DNA of 64,000 nt from Actinoplanes sp. SE50/110 (GCF_900119315.1 NZ_LT827010.1:7930001-7994000); one strand, 5' to 3'; positions 50,583 through 59,825 are shown, counted from the first letter of the stretch. Translations and numbers: made by a program. The notes: generated by a model from the letters alone, not told the origin.

Positions 50583-52997
50583 TCAGGCCGCGGTCAGCGG
50601 CCGCCGCAGGGTCACCGCGGTCCCGGCCGGCGACCGGTGCACGGACAGCTCGGTCAGGGCGCCGATCAGGGCCAGCCCACGCCCGCGGAAACCCGCGTCG
50701 GTGGCCGGCCGCCACTGACCGGTGTCCCGCACGATCACCACGATCGCGTCCGGCTGCATCGAGGCCTCCACGGTGATCACCGGCTCGGCCGGCTCGACCG
50801 GGTGCTCGATCGCGTTCGCCGCCGCCTCGGAGACCGCCACGGTCAGGTCGAACTGGTCGGCGTCCGGCACCGCGTGCGCGGTCAGGAAGTCCTCCAGGCG
50901 CTGGCGCAGCACACTGAGCCGGGTCGGGTCGGCCGGCAGCCGCATCACGAACTCGGTCGGCTCGGTGACCTGCAGCGCGATCAGCGCGATGTCGTCCCGG
51001 CGGACCTGCCGGGCGGCCTTGGCCAGCAGCGTGTCCAGCAGGTCCTCGATGTGCTCGGCCGGCCTGGCCACATCCGCGGTCAGCTCGGCCAGGCCGGCGT
51101 CGATGCCCTGCCGCCGGTCCTCGACCAGCCCGTCGGTGTAGAGCAGCAGCCGGTCGCCGAGCGCCAGCCGCACCTCGTGCGCCGGGTAGGCGACCTCGCG
51201 CAGCGCTCCGATCGGCGGGCCGAGCGCGGTGCGGTACAGGAACGAGCCGAGTTCGCCGCCGGTCACCCGGATCGGCGACGGATGACCGGCCGCGGAATAC
51301 CGGGCCACCCGGGTGATCGGGTCGAAGCGCAGGCAGAACACCGTGGCGAACTGCCGCCGGCCGAGCGTGTCCACCAGCCGGTTGAGCCGGCTCAGTGCGG
51401 CGCCGCAGTCGAAACCCTCCAGCAGGTACGCCCGCAGCGCGTTCCGCAGCTGGCCCATCGCGGCCGCGGCCTGCACGCCCTTGCCGACCACGTCGCCGAT
51501 CACCAGGCACAGCCCGCCGTCCGGGTCGGCGATCACGTCGTACCAGTCGCCGCCGACCCGGGCCTCGCTGCTGCCCGCCACGTACCGGCTGGCCACCACC
51601 GCGCCCGGCACCCGGGGCAGCGACTGCGGCAGCAGGCTGTGCTGCAGGGTGCGGGCGATCCGGTGCTCGGTCTCGTACAGCCGGGCGTTGGCCAGCCGCA
51701 GACCGATCAGGCGGGCCAGCTGGGTCAACACGACCGGCGGCACCGGCCCGTCCGCGCCGGACCAGACCCGCAGCTCGCCGAGCTGCACCCCCGCGGTGTC
51801 CGGCAGCGGCACCAGCACGTCCGGCTCGGCGTCCGCCTCGGCACCGCCGTCCCGCTCGGCCCGGGCGTCCGGGACGCAGACCACCACCCGGCCGGCCGCG
51901 GTCATCGCCTGCACGTGCCGGGCCGCCACGTCGAGCACCTCGGCGATACCGGTCACCGAGCTCAGCGCGACCGCGGCGTCGACCAGCCCGCGCAGCCCGT
52001 TGACCGTCGCCCGGCGCACCCGGCCGAACTCCAGGCCGGCCCGCACCCGGTCGGTCACCTGCCCGGTGGCGAACGGCGCGGCCAGCACGTCGTCGGTGTC
52101 CGCGGCCGCGTAGACGGCCCGCGCGCCGGCCACCGCCCGGGCGATCGCCGCAGCGGCCAGGGTCAGGAAGTCCCGGTAGCCGTCGTCCAGGCGCAGGTGC
52201 CGGTTGACCCCGGCGACCAGCGCCCCGACCGTGTCGGCGCCCACCCCGATCGGCAGCACCAGGGCCTCGTCGGCGGCGTCGGGCGCGACGTCGGCCAGCT
52301 CGGCCAGCGGCACCCGGCCGGGCCGGCCGGTGGTGATCACGTCCCGGATCGCCGGGTGCGCGCCGGCCGCGTCGAGCACCACCTCGGCGTAGGGCACGTC
52401 GAGCGAGCCGACCCGGAGCGCGGCCACCGCCTCGGCGGCCAGCGCGGCCGGCACGGCCAGGTCGGCCAGCCGGCGGCCGAGCGCGCCGAGGATCCGCACC
52501 CGGCGCTCGCCGAGCACCCGGCCGGTGGTCTCGGCGACGATGCACATGATTCCGCCGACCGAGCCGTCGGCGGACCGGATCGGGTCGAACGACACGTCGA
52601 AGTAGGTCTGCTCCAGGAAGCCGTGCCGCTCGATCAGGAACGGGTGGTCGTCGGCGTAGAACGCCTCGTCGCTCTCATGCACCCGGCGGATCAGCCGCTG
52701 CACCGTGTCCCACGTCTCGGCCCACATGTCCCGGCCCGGCCGGCCCAGGTACGCCGGATGCTTGCCACCGGCGATGGCGGCGTACGCGTCGTTGTAGAGG
52801 ACGGTGTGCTGCGGGCCCCAGGCGATCAGGATCTGGGTGCGCGAGGCGAGCATCGTCACCACCGCGCCGACCAGCTCGTCCGGCCACCTCGCGGGATCCC
52901 CGGCCGGGGAGGCGGACCAGTCCAGCTCGGCCATCCGCCGGCCCATCTCGCCGCCGCGCTCGAAGGCGACGCGCAGCCGGGCGGGCAGGACGCCCAT
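50583..52997 (-). CDS. PAS-GAF-SpoIIE phosphatase with C-terminal anti-sigma kinase domain
   Basis: An 804-residue signalling protein. A PAS domain (about 45-165, with VLYNDAYAAIAGGKHPAYLGRP) is followed by two GAF-like regions (about 170-440), a PP2C/SpoIIE phosphatase (about 455-670; GGDWYDVIADPDGGLCLVIGDV and RRDDIALIALQV) and an RsbW-type ATPase (AVSEAAANAIEH; GRGLALIGAL). Phosphatase and kinase activities of a partner switch are thus fused in one chain. GGGAGG precedes the ATG. The convergent STAS gene encodes a likely substrate. The cognate sigma factor is not in the window. Confidence 0.9.
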   Translation of the reverse strand: MGVLPARLRVAFERGGEMGRRMAELDWSASPAGDPARWPDELVGAVVTMLASRTQILIAWGPQHTVLYNDAYAAIAGGKHPAYLGRPGRDMWAETWDTVQRLIRRVHESDEAFYADDHPFLIERHGFLEQTYFDVSFDPIRSADGSVGGIMCIVAETTGRVLGERRVRILGALGRRLADLAVPAALAAEAVAALRVGSLDVPYAEVVLDAAGAHPAIRDVITTGRPGRVPLAELADVAPDAADEALVLPIGVGADTVGALVAGVNRHLRLDDGYRDFLTLAAAAIARAVAGARAVYAAADTDDVLAAPFATGQVTDRVRAGLEFGRVRRATVNGLRGLVDAAVALSSVTGIAEVLDVAARHVQAMTAAGRVVVCVPDARAERDGGAEADAEPDVLVPLPDTAGVQLGELRVWSGADGPVPPVVLTQLARLIGLRLANARLYETEHRIARTLQHSLLPQSLPRVPGAVVASRYVAGSSEARVGGDWYDVIADPDGGLCLVIGDVVGKGVQAAAAMGQLRNALRAYLLEGFDCGAALSRLNRLVDTLGRRQFATVFCLRFDPITRVARYSAAGHPSPIRVTGGELGSFLYRTALGPPIGALREVAYPAHEVRLALGDRLLLYTDGLVEDRRQGIDAGLAELTADVARPAEHIEDLLDTLLAKAARQVRRDDIALIALQVTEPTEFVMRLPADPTRLSVLRQRLEDFLTAHAVPDADQFDLTVAVSEAAANAIEHPVEPAEPVITVEASMQPDAIVVIVRDTGQWRPATDAGFRGRGLALIGALTELSVHRSPAGTAVTLRRPLTAA

Positions 52998-53105
52998 CGA
53001 TGCCTCCCGTGAGGTGGGGTCGCCGGGGAAAGCCGGCCCGCTGGCACGTTAACACCGGGCCGGCAGCCGGACCCGGCGGGCGGCCGGGTGGGGACGTGAC
53101 CGCCG

Positions 53106-53849
53106 CTACACCGAGGCCGCGGCGATCTCCCGGCTGATCAGCGCGGCCCGGGTGAGCGCCGCGAAGACCCGCAGGTCGGTGGTGCGCTCGGGGTGCCACT
53201 GCACGCCCATCGCGAAGCTGCGCCCGGGATGTTCCAGGATCTCCACCACCCGGTCGTCCGGGCACCAGCCGGTCGCCACGAACTCGCCGGGGTCGGCCAC
53301 CGCCTGGTGGTGGAACGAGTTCACGGTGGTCTGCCGGCCGAACAGGTCGTGGGCGCGGGACCCGTCCGCGGTGACCACGTCGTGCCGGCCGTAGTCGCCG
53401 GCCCCGGCGGCCAGCGGGTCGGTGCCGACCGCGCCGCGGTGCCGGTCGTGCCCGATCAGATCGGGGAGGTGCTGGTGCAGCGAGCCGCCGGTGGCGACCG
53501 CCATCACCTGGTGGCCCCGGCAGACGCCGAGCACCGGCAGGTCGGCGTCGAGCACCGCACGCATCAGCATGATCTCGGCGGCGTCCCGGACCGCGTCCAC
53601 CTCGGTCTCCGGGTGTGGCGCGGCGCCGTAGTGCGCCGGGTCCACGTCGGCGCCGCCGGTGAAGACGATGCCGTCGAGCGATTCCAGCACGTCGGTGCCG
53701 GGGTCGTCGGGAGTGATCAGCACCGCCCGCCCGCCGGTGGCGTGCACGGCCCGCACGTACGTCATCGGGAGCATGCCGGCCATCAGCTCGTTCCGGCCGT
53801 ACTGCACGTGCTGGGCGTATGCGGTGAGGCCGATCAGCGGTCTGCGCAT
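53106..53849 (-). CDS. Gamma-glutamyl-GABA hydrolase family protein (PuuD-like), copy 1
   Basis: A 247-residue class I glutamine-amidotransferase-fold hydrolase. Nucleophile Cys in PVLGVCRGHQVMAVATGGSL and the His-Glu pair in GVQWHPERTT complete the triad; FTGGADVDPAHYG is typical of PuuD. It likely cleaves gamma-glutamyl-GABA or related amides to glutamate and the free amine. It follows its paralogue by 16 bp and is last in the polyamine cluster. Confidence 0.88.
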   Translation of the reverse strand: MRRPLIGLTAYAQHVQYGRNELMAGMLPMTYVRAVHATGGRAVLITPDDPGTDVLESLDGIVFTGGADVDPAHYGAAPHPETEVDAVRDAAEIMLMRAVLDADLPVLGVCRGHQVMAVATGGSLHQHLPDLIGHDRHRGAVGTDPLAAGAGDYGRHDVVTADGSRAHDLFGRQTTVNSFHHQAVADPGEFVATGWCPDDRVVEILEHPGRSFAMGVQWHPERTTDLRVFAALTRAALISREIAAASV

Positions 53850-53865
53850 GGGGATGGTGCCCTCC

Positions 53866-54558
53866 TCAACTCCGTTCGGCGGCGGCCGTCACCAGCGCGC
53901 CGAAGAGCCGGCGGTCCCGGCTCACCTCGGGGTGCCACTGCACGCCGAGCAGGAATCGCCGCTCCGGGTCCTCGACCGCCTCGGGCAGGCCGTCCTCGGC
54001 CCGTCCGGTGACGGTGAGCTTCCCGGCGTCGGCGACGCCCTGATGGTGGAAGCAGTTGATGGTCACGTCCTCGCCCATCAACCCGGCGATCCGGCTGCCG
54101 GGGACGAAGACCGCGTCGTGCTCGCTGTACTCGCCGGGGGCCACCCGGTGCCGCTCGTGGCCGAGCACGTCCGGCAGGTGCTGGTGCAGGCTGCCGCCGT
54201 GCGCGGCGACCAGCAGCTGCATGCCGCGGCAGACGCCGAGCACCGGCAGGTCGGCCTCGAGCGCGGCGCGCAGCAGGGTCAGCTCGCCGGCGTCCCGGTC
54301 GGGATGGGTGACGGTGTGCGGGCCGGGCCGCTCGCCGTACAGCGCGGGGTCGATGTCCGGGCCGCCGGCCAGCAGCAGACCGTCCAGCACCCGCAGCACC
54401 TCGGCGTCCATGTCGTCCGGGGGCAGCAGCACCGCCCGGCCGCCGGCCTGGGTGACCGCGGCGGCGTAGTCGTAGGGAACCAGAGCGGTGGGGAGGTCAC
54501 GCCAGACACCCCAGGAGGCGGGCATCACGTACGTCGTTATGCCGATGATCGGACGCAT
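53866..54558 (-). CDS. Gamma-glutamyl-GABA hydrolase family protein (PuuD-like), copy 2
   Basis: A 230-residue paralogue of the next gene, sharing GGRAVLL, the catalytic Cys in PVLGVCRGMQLLVAAHGGSL, SLHQHLPDVLGHERHRV and GVQWHPEVSRD. The two are clearly homologous but diverged, so they may act on different gamma-glutamyl amides. A -10 hexamer 6 nt before the ATG gives the hydrolase pair its own promoter, just past the terminator that ends the upstream operon. Confidence 0.88.
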   Translation of the reverse strand: MRPIIGITTYVMPASWGVWRDLPTALVPYDYAAAVTQAGGRAVLLPPDDMDAEVLRVLDGLLLAGGPDIDPALYGERPGPHTVTHPDRDAGELTLLRAALEADLPVLGVCRGMQLLVAAHGGSLHQHLPDVLGHERHRVAPGEYSEHDAVFVPGSRIAGLMGEDVTINCFHHQGVADAGKLTVTGRAEDGLPEAVEDPERRFLLGVQWHPEVSRDRRLFGALVTAAAERS

Positions 54559-54564
54559 CGCACC

Positions 54565-54570
54565 ACCGTA
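54565..54570 (-). promoter_or_regulatory. -10 element (TACGGT) for the hydrolase pair
   Basis: On the minus strand TACGGT, then GGTGCG, then ATG 54558. It lies downstream of the terminator at 54605-54635. Confidence 0.5.
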
Positions 54571-54604
54571 GCCACCGCCCGCCGGTCCGGTCGCCTGGAC
54601 AGGG

Positions 54605-54635
54605 GGCGCGGCACCGAAATCAACGGTGCCGCGCC
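54605..54635 (-). terminator. 12-bp hairpin ending the permease-SDR operon
   Basis: A perfect stem pairs 54605-54616 with 54624-54635 around a 7-nt A/T-rich loop. It separates the SDR gene from the two hydrolase genes. Confidence 0.75.
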
Positions 54636-54738
54636 ACGGGCCCCTCTGTCCTATCCCAGACGGGGACCAAGACCCGCCTGAGCAGGGATTCGACCCCTGT
54701 GAAGAGATCCCTTCCCGGCCTCGGGGGTGACTAAACGT

Positions 54739-55503
54739 TCACAGCGGGGTTACATACGCACCGGTGATGCCGCCGTCGACGACGAACTGCGACGCGGTCA
54801 TGAACGAGGCGTCGTCACTGGCCAGGAAGGCCACCGCGGCGGCGATCTCGGCCGGCTCGGCGAACCGGCCCATCGGCACGTGCACCAGGCGGCGGGCGGC
54901 CCGCTCCGGATCCTTGGCGAACAACTCCATGAGCAGCGGGGTGGCCACCGGGCCGGGGCAGAGCGCGTTGATCCGGATGCCCTCCCGGGCGAACTGCACG
55001 CCCAATTCCCGGGTCATCGCCAGCACACCGCCCTTGCTGGCGGTGTACGCGATCTGCGAGGTCGCCGCCCCGAGCAGCGCCACGAAGGACGCGGTGTTGA
55101 TGATCGAGCCCTTGCCCTGCCGCTGCATGTACGGGATCGCGTACTTGCAGCAGAAGAACACGCTGGTCGTGTTGACCTTGAGCACCCGCTCCCACGCGTC
55201 GAGCCCGGTGACCAGGATCGAGTCGTCGTCGGGCGGCGAGATGCCGGCGTTGTTGAAGGCGATGTCGACCCGCCCGTGCCGCTCGGCCACCCCGTCGAAG
55301 AGTGCCCTGACCTGCCCCTCATCACTGACGTCGCAGGCCACGAACTCGCCGCCGACCTCCTGCGCGACCGCCTTGCCGGCCTCCTGCGAGATGTCCACCG
55401 CGACGACCTTGGCGCCCTCGGCGGCGAAGCGCCGCGCGGTGGCCAGACCGATTCCACTGCCGGCGCCGGTGATCACGGCGACCCGGTCCTGCAAACGCTC
55501 CAC
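54739..55503 (-). CDS. Short-chain dehydrogenase/reductase
   Basis: A 254-residue NAD(P)-dependent SDR. The cofactor motif TGAGSGIG is at residues 13-20, NNAG at about 89-92, and the catalytic Ser, Tyr and Lys in NTASFVALLGAATSQIAYTASKGG. A C-terminal GRFAEPAEIAAAVAFLASDDASF places it near 3-oxoacyl-reductase-like SDRs. It starts with GTG right at the end of the aldehyde dehydrogenase gene, so it belongs to the polyamine cluster. It may oxidise an amino alcohol or hydroxy-acid intermediate, which is inference only. Confidence 0.88.
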   Translation of the reverse strand: MERLQDRVAVITGAGSGIGLATARRFAAEGAKVVAVDISQEAGKAVAQEVGGEFVACDVSDEGQVRALFDGVAERHGRVDIAFNNAGISPPDDDSILVTGLDAWERVLKVNTTSVFFCCKYAIPYMQRQGKGSIINTASFVALLGAATSQIAYTASKGGVLAMTRELGVQFAREGIRINALCPGPVATPLLMELFAKDPERAARRLVHVPMGRFAEPAEIAAAVAFLASDDASFMTASQFVVDGGITGAYVTPL

Positions 55504-56865
55504 TTAATCTCCCGTAGCCAGGAACACGTTTTTGACATCGGTGAACGACAGCAGCGCGTCCGGGCCCAGCTCGCGGCCCAGACCGGACTGCTTCATCCCG
55601 CCGAACGGCGTCCAGTACCGCACCGACGAGTTGCTGTTGACGCTGAGCGCGCCGGTCTCGACGGCGCGGGAGACCCGCAGCGCGCGGCCGACGTCGCGGG
55701 TCCAGATCGAGCCGGACAGGCCGTACTCGGTGTCGTTGGCCAGACGGATCGCCTCGGCCTCGTCCCGGAACGGCAGCACGCTGACCACCGGGCCGAAGAT
55801 CTCCTCCCGCCAGTGCCGGTCCGCCGCGGAGGAGGCGAGCAGCACGGTCGGCGGGAACCACCAGCCGTCGGTGAATGCGGCGCTGCCGCGGAACGCCACC
55901 TCCGCGCCGTCGACATAGGACGCGACCACGTCCCGCTGGCCGGACGAGATCAACGGGCCCATCTCCGACTTCTCGTCAGCAGGGTCCAACACCCGGAATT
56001 TCTGGACGGCCGGCTCCAGCAGGGCGAGGAACCGGTCGTACACCGAAGCCTCGACCAGCAACCGCGACCGGGCGCAGCAATCCTGCCCCGCGTTGTCGAA
56101 GACCGCCCCGGGTGCGGCCGCGGCCGCCTTGTCCAGATCCGCATCCGCGAAGATCACGTTGGCACTCTTGCCGCCCAGCTCCAGCGTCACCCGTTTCACC
56201 TGTTCGGCACAGCCCGCCATGATCGATTTGCCGACCGCGGTGGACCCGGTGAAGCAGACCTTGCGGACCGCCGGGTGGGTGACGAACCGCTGCCCCACCA
56301 CGCTGCCCTTGCCGGGCAGCACCTGGAAGACCCCTTCCGGCAGGCCGGCTTCGAGGGCCAGCTCGCCGAGCCGGATCGCGGTCAGCGGGGTCAGCTCGGC
56401 CGGTTTGAGCACCACCGTGTTGCCGGCCGCCAGCGCGGGCGCGAAGCCCCAGCCGGCGATCGGCATCGGGAAGTTCCAAGGCACGATGATGCCGACCACG
56501 CCGAGCGGCTCGTGGAAGGTCACGTCCACCCCGCCGGCGACCGGGATCTGCCGCCCGGCGAGTCGCTCCGGGGCCCCGGCGTAGTAGTGCAGCACGTCGC
56601 GGACGTTGCCGGCCTCCCAGCGGGCGTTGCCGATGGTGTGGCCGGCGTTGCGCACCTCCAGTTGCGCCAGCTCTTCGAGGTGGTCGTCGACCACCGTCGC
56701 GAAGCGGCGCAGCAGCCGCGCCCGGTCCCCGGGCGCGACCGCGCGCCAGCTCCCGAAGGCCTTGCGGGCCCGCTCGATCGCCGCGTCGGTCCCGGTCAGG
56801 TCCAGCGACGGTACGGTCGTGAAGACCCGCCCGTCCGCCGGGTTGATCACGTCAGTTGTGCCCAC
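55504..56865 (-). CDS. Aldehyde dehydrogenase (PuuC/betaine aldehyde type)
   Basis: A 453-residue NAD(P)-dependent ALDH. Catalytic Cys263 lies in FDNAGQDCCARSR and general-base Glu229 in LELGGKSANV. PWNFPMPIAGWGFAPALAAGN and FTGSTAVGKSIM bind cofactor, and PFGGMKQSGLGRELG closes the fold. Start GTG 56865 is chosen because GAGGA lies 7 nt upstream and the family begins there. Context between a gamma-glutamyl ligase and an SDR suggests oxidation of gamma-glutamyl-aminobutyraldehyde. Confidence 0.9.
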   Translation of the reverse strand: MGTTDVINPADGRVFTTVPSLDLTGTDAAIERARKAFGSWRAVAPGDRARLLRRFATVVDDHLEELAQLEVRNAGHTIGNARWEAGNVRDVLHYYAGAPERLAGRQIPVAGGVDVTFHEPLGVVGIIVPWNFPMPIAGWGFAPALAAGNTVVLKPAELTPLTAIRLGELALEAGLPEGVFQVLPGKGSVVGQRFVTHPAVRKVCFTGSTAVGKSIMAGCAEQVKRVTLELGGKSANVIFADADLDKAAAAAPGAVFDNAGQDCCARSRLLVEASVYDRFLALLEPAVQKFRVLDPADEKSEMGPLISSGQRDVVASYVDGAEVAFRGSAAFTDGWWFPPTVLLASSAADRHWREEIFGPVVSVLPFRDEAEAIRLANDTEYGLSGSIWTRDVGRALRVSRAVETGALSVNSNSSVRYWTPFGGMKQSGLGRELGPDALLSFTDVKNVFLATGD

Positions 56866-56881
56866 GTCAAGATCCTCACAC

Positions 56882-58228
56882 TTAGAGGCGTTCGAATCCA
56901 CGACGCAGTTCCCAGTCGGTCACCGCGGCGTCGAAAGCGGCCAGCTCCACCCGGCCCATGTTGGCGTAGTGGGCGACCACATCCGCCCCGAACGCGCTTT
57001 CCGCCACCGCGCTGCCCGCCCAGAGCTCGGTGGCCTCGCGCAGCGTGCCCGGCACCCGCCCGGCGGTGTCGTCCCGGTAGGCGTTGCCGGCGAACTCGTC
57101 CTCCAGCGGCAGCTCGTTCTCGATGCCGTGCACCGCGCCGGCCACCAGCGCGGCGATCGCGAGGTACGGGTTCACGTCGCCGCCCGGCACCCGGTTCTCC
57201 ACCCGCATGCCCTGACCGTGGCCGGCGATCCGCAGCGCGCACGTCCGGTTGTCCACGCCCCAGCGCAGCGCGGTCGGCGCGAACGAGCCCGGCTGATAGC
57301 GCTTGTACGAGTTGATGTTCGGCGCGAACAGCAGGCTGAACTCGCGCATCGTGGCGAGCAGCCCGGCCAGCGCCCGCTGCCCGGTCACGCTCAGGTGCGC
57401 CGGCCCGTCGCCCAGCATCGCCGACCGGTCGTCCCGGCCGCGCAGCGAGAAGTGGATGTGGCAGGAGTTGCCCTCCCGCTCGTTCGGCTTGGCCATGAAG
57501 GTCAGCGCCATCCCCTCCTGGGCGGCGATCTCCTTGGCCCCGTTCTTGTAGACGACGTGGTTGTCCGCGGCGGTCAGCGCGTCGGCGTACCGGAATGCGA
57601 TCTCGTGCTGCCCGAAGTTGCACTCGCCCTTGGCGCTCTCCGGGAGCAGGCCCGCGCCGTACATCTCGTTGCGAATCCTGCGGAGCAGCGGTTCCACCCG
57701 CGCGGTACCCAGCAACGAGTAGTCCACATTGTACTGGTTGGCCGGGGTCAGGTTCCGGTAGTGCCTGTCGAACGCCTGCTCATAGCTGTCCCGGTAGAGG
57801 ACGAACTCCAGCTCCGTCCCGGCGTACGCGGTGAGCCCGTGCGCCGCCAGCCGGTCCAGCTGGCGGCGCAGGATCTGCCGCGGGGACGGTGCCACCGGCT
57901 GTCCCGCGGTGTCGAACAGGTCGGCCAGCACCAGTGCGGTGCCCGGCTGCCACGGCACCCTGCGCAGCGTGCCGAAGTCCGGCCGCATCACGAAATCGCC
58001 GTAGCCGGTGGACCAGGAGGACATCTCATAGCCGTCGACGGTGTTCATGTCGACGTCCACCGCGAGCAGATAGTTGCAGCCCTCACTACCCGCGCCGGCC
58101 ACCTCGTCGATGAAGTACCGCCCGTGCAACCGCTTGCCCTGCAGTCGCCCCTGCATGTCGGTGAGCGCCAGCAGGACGGTGTCGATCGAACCGTTGCCGA
58201 CCGCTACGTCCAGGTCCTCGAGATCCAT
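56882..58228 (-). CDS. Glutamine-synthetase-family gamma-glutamylpolyamine ligase
   Basis: A 448-residue GS-fold enzyme. It has TELEFVLYRDSYEQAF, GECNFGQHEIAFRYADAL, TFMAKPNEREGNSCHIHFSL, NINSYKRYQPGSFAPTALRWGVDNR and a final Glu-Asn-Arg loop (MRVENRVPGGDVNPYLAIAAL). It resembles GlnA3/PuuA types, which glutamylate polyamines, more than nitrogen-assimilating GlnA, and lacks the usual adenylylation tyrosine context. The permease gene upstream supports uptake followed by gamma-glutamylation. Substrate not proven. Confidence 0.88.
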   Translation of the reverse strand: MDLEDLDVAVGNGSIDTVLLALTDMQGRLQGKRLHGRYFIDEVAGAGSEGCNYLLAVDVDMNTVDGYEMSSWSTGYGDFVMRPDFGTLRRVPWQPGTALVLADLFDTAGQPVAPSPRQILRRQLDRLAAHGLTAYAGTELEFVLYRDSYEQAFDRHYRNLTPANQYNVDYSLLGTARVEPLLRRIRNEMYGAGLLPESAKGECNFGQHEIAFRYADALTAADNHVVYKNGAKEIAAQEGMALTFMAKPNEREGNSCHIHFSLRGRDDRSAMLGDGPAHLSVTGQRALAGLLATMREFSLLFAPNINSYKRYQPGSFAPTALRWGVDNRTCALRIAGHGQGMRVENRVPGGDVNPYLAIAALVAGAVHGIENELPLEDEFAGNAYRDDTAGRVPGTLREATELWAGSAVAESAFGADVVAHYANMGRVELAAFDAAVTDWELRRGFERL

Positions 58229-58240
58229 GGATCAGTCCTA

Positions 58241-59773
58241 TCAGTCGTTGGCCGTCGGCATGGTCTGCTCGCCGTGCGCCGCCGCCTCCAGCAGGTTGGA
58301 GCGCGGACCGGTGAACCAGTGCCGGGCGCTCGCGAACCACCAGACGGTCGCGCCGCCGACGACGATCGCCACCGCGACGATCGTGTAGTTGAAGTTCTTC
58401 GCCGTGATCGGGCCGGCGGTCGGCAGCACGAACAGCACGCAGATGATCGCCACCCAGACGATCGAGATCCAGCCGACCAGGGAGCTCCACTTCCCCAGGT
58501 GCCACGGGCCGGCCCGGAAGTCCGGGTTGCGGCGGCGCAGGAAGACCGGGCCGACGTACGCGATGTACAGGCCGATCACCGCGATCGAGGTGGCCGCCGC
58601 GTACGCCGTGGTGTTCCACAGCGACGGCAGCACCAGGATCGTCGAGATGGTCACGCACAGCCAGATCGAGTTGGTCGGCGTGCCGGTGCGCGGGTTGACC
58701 TGCTTCCACAGCCGCGAGCCGGGCAGCGCGCCGTCGCGGGCGAACGCGTACGACATCCGGGAGTTGGCGGTCACCGACGCCATCCCGCAGAACCACTGCG
58801 CCACCATGCAGATGAACAGCAGGAAGGTGCCGACGTTGTGGCCGGCCGCGTCGATGAAGATCTGCGCCGGCGGCAACTGGAGCGAGGTCGCCGCCTCGGC
58901 GTCGTAGTCCTGGATCGACCAGGTGATCGCGAACAGCAGCACGAACCCGGCGATCACCGAGACCACCACCGACATCACGATCCCGCGCGGCGCCGCGTTG
59001 GCCGCGTCGTGCGTCTCCTCGGCCACGTGCGCGGACGCGTCGTACCCCGTGTAGGTGTACTGCGCCATCAACAGTCCGATCAGGACGGCGTACACCGTCG
59101 CTGCGCCGAAGCCGAACCCGGTCGCGTTCTTCACCTCGAAGAACACCTCGGAGACCGGCTTGTGGTGATCCGGCAGCACGGCCAGCAGCACCACGATCAC
59201 CGCCACGCCGATCAGGTGCCACCAGGCGCTCACATCGGAGAGCACCCGCACCAGGTTCACCCCGAACGTGTTGAGCAGACCGTGCGCCACGATGATGACC
59301 AGGAAGATCAGGAAGGTCCGCCCGGGCGTCACCGCCATGTCGAAGGTCAGGCTCAGGAACGCCGCCGTGGTGATCGCCGCCCCGAAGTCGATCGCCGCGG
59401 TCACCGCGACCTCGCCGAGGAAGTTGAACCACCCGATGAACCAGGCCCACGCGGCCTTGTTCCGCTTGGCCAGCGCCGCCGCCCACCAGTACAGCGCGCC
59501 GGCCGTCGGATACGCCGAGCAGACCTCGGCCATCGCCATCGCCACCAGGGTGACCATCCCGCCGACGAGCAGCCAGCCGATGGTGATCGCGAACGGTCCG
59601 CCGGCGTTCATCGCGATCACATAGGACGTGATCGCACCGGCCAGGATGGAGATGATCGAGAAGGAGACCGCGAAGTTGGAGAAGCCGGACAACCGGCGAT
59701 GAAGTTCCTGCTTGTATCCGAGTTGCGCGAGTCGTTCCTCGTCGCTGCTGCTAACGGCCGGTTCAGTGCTCAT
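58241..59773 (-). CDS. APC-family amino acid/polyamine permease
   Basis: A 510-residue secondary transporter with about 12 helices. It has the APC start SNFAVSFSIISILAGAITSY, the YWWAAALAKRNKAAW loop, YTGYDASAHVAEETHDAANAAPRGIV and GTPTNSIWLCV. This pattern fits the GABA/polyamine/choline subgroup. First gene of the cluster with permease, ligase, ALDH and SDR on one strand with short gaps. It probably imports a polyamine or GABA-like substrate. Confidence 0.9.
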   Translation of the reverse strand: MSTEPAVSSSDEERLAQLGYKQELHRRLSGFSNFAVSFSIISILAGAITSYVIAMNAGGPFAITIGWLLVGGMVTLVAMAMAEVCSAYPTAGALYWWAAALAKRNKAAWAWFIGWFNFLGEVAVTAAIDFGAAITTAAFLSLTFDMAVTPGRTFLIFLVIIVAHGLLNTFGVNLVRVLSDVSAWWHLIGVAVIVVLLAVLPDHHKPVSEVFFEVKNATGFGFGAATVYAVLIGLLMAQYTYTGYDASAHVAEETHDAANAAPRGIVMSVVVSVIAGFVLLFAITWSIQDYDAEAATSLQLPPAQIFIDAAGHNVGTFLLFICMVAQWFCGMASVTANSRMSYAFARDGALPGSRLWKQVNPRTGTPTNSIWLCVTISTILVLPSLWNTTAYAAATSIAVIGLYIAYVGPVFLRRRNPDFRAGPWHLGKWSSLVGWISIVWVAIICVLFVLPTAGPITAKNFNYTIVAVAIVVGGATVWWFASARHWFTGPRSNLLEAAAHGEQTMPTAND

Positions 59774-59825
59774 TGCGCGAGCTCCCTACGCCGAAAAGGT
59801 GTGACCTGAGCCACGGGTTTCGGTG

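Noticed and set aside
54683..54699. tRNA T-arm-like sequence cagggattcgacccctg
   Set aside because: No acceptor, D-arm or anticodon arm can be built around it on either strand; it is a short palindrome in a gap.
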